The position numbers and the translations under genes were made by a program. This document shows, one piece after another, positions 5,883 through 5,974 of a stretch of 5,974 nt of DNA. The stretch's first letter is position 1. Every line of letters starts with the position of its first letter. The notes beneath the pieces are model-generated. The model was not told the DNA's origin. It made no database searches and saw nothing but the letters and a program-made list of their open reading frames with translations. The DNA lies in NCBI GenBank assembly GCA_913049565.1, contig CAJWZG010000173.1, positions 1-5,974 on the forward strand, written 5' to 3'. The DNA comes from an uncultured Gammaproteobacteria bacterium. GTDB lineage: Bacteria; Pseudomonadota; Gammaproteobacteria; Pseudomonadales; Azotimanducaceae_A.

Positions 5883-5974
5883 TCAAGGCTGTTCGTTTGC
5901 TCTTTGTTCCGCTAGCCACTTTTTATCAACAGGCAGCCTAGAGCTTACTTTATCGCCCGGTGCAACAGCGCGCC
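5883..5974 (-). CDS. C-terminal end of a minus-strand gene, partial
   Basis: Reading in from the right edge on the minus strand, one frame is open for 29 codons to TGA at 5885-5883. It encodes a hydrophilic tail that includes APGDKVSSRLPVDKKWLAEQ and ends NEQP. The composition looks coding and it is placed convergently to the preceding ORF, but 29 codons can be open by chance and no family is recognisable. A weak GCCTT/AAGGC inverted repeat (5870-5874 with 5885-5889) overlaps its stop, without a clear T tract. Confidence 0.3.
   Translation of the reverse strand, partial: RAVAPGDKVSSRLPVDKKWLAEQRANEQP

Overview
The window looks like chromosomal DNA of a Gram-negative bacterium, most likely a marine-type gammaproteobacterium. 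This is an inference from a TonB-dependent outer-membrane receptor with a Sec signal peptide, a secreted NUP-family protein, mid-range base composition and Shine-Dalgarno starts. I cannot name the species. No rRNA, tRNA, CRISPR array or insertion sequence is visible.

Layout: (1) 1-334, minus: the first 111 codons of a purine nucleoside permease (NUP, PF06516-type) protein, running off the left edge. (2) 335-767: a 433-bp divergent intergenic region with two small repeat clusters but no convincing gene or riboswitch. (3) 768-3257, plus: an 829-residue TonB-dependent receptor with a canonical EF-hand loop in its barrel region. (4) 3278-3307: a strong bidirectional terminator. (5) 3311-4609, minus: a 432-residue NCS2/AzgA-type guanine/hypoxanthine permease, converging on the receptor. 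(6) 4610-4992: 383 bp without an intact gene, holding an imperfect palindrome and probably the decayed upstream part of the next gene. (7) 4993-5847, plus: a 284-residue open frame that reads like the C-terminal tail of a much larger helical-repeat protein and has no good start. (8) 5883-5974, minus: the likely last 29 codons of a gene entering from the right edge.

Working together: the NUP protein and the AzgA-type permease both belong to purine families and flank the receptor. A coherent but untested model is a purine salvage module: the receptor brings a purine nucleoside or related compound across the outer membrane, the NUP protein handles the nucleoside in the periplasm, and the NCS2 permease takes the base across the inner membrane. 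No cobalamin riboswitch or Fur box is visible upstream of the receptor, so nothing in the leader points to B12 or iron instead.

The right-hand 1.2 kb differs in character. It has a start-less ORF, a second frame that becomes plausible as protein if one base is removed from an A6 run at 4980-4985, and a convergent partial gene. It is best read as a degraded accessory gene, possibly the remains of a large defence-type NTPase.
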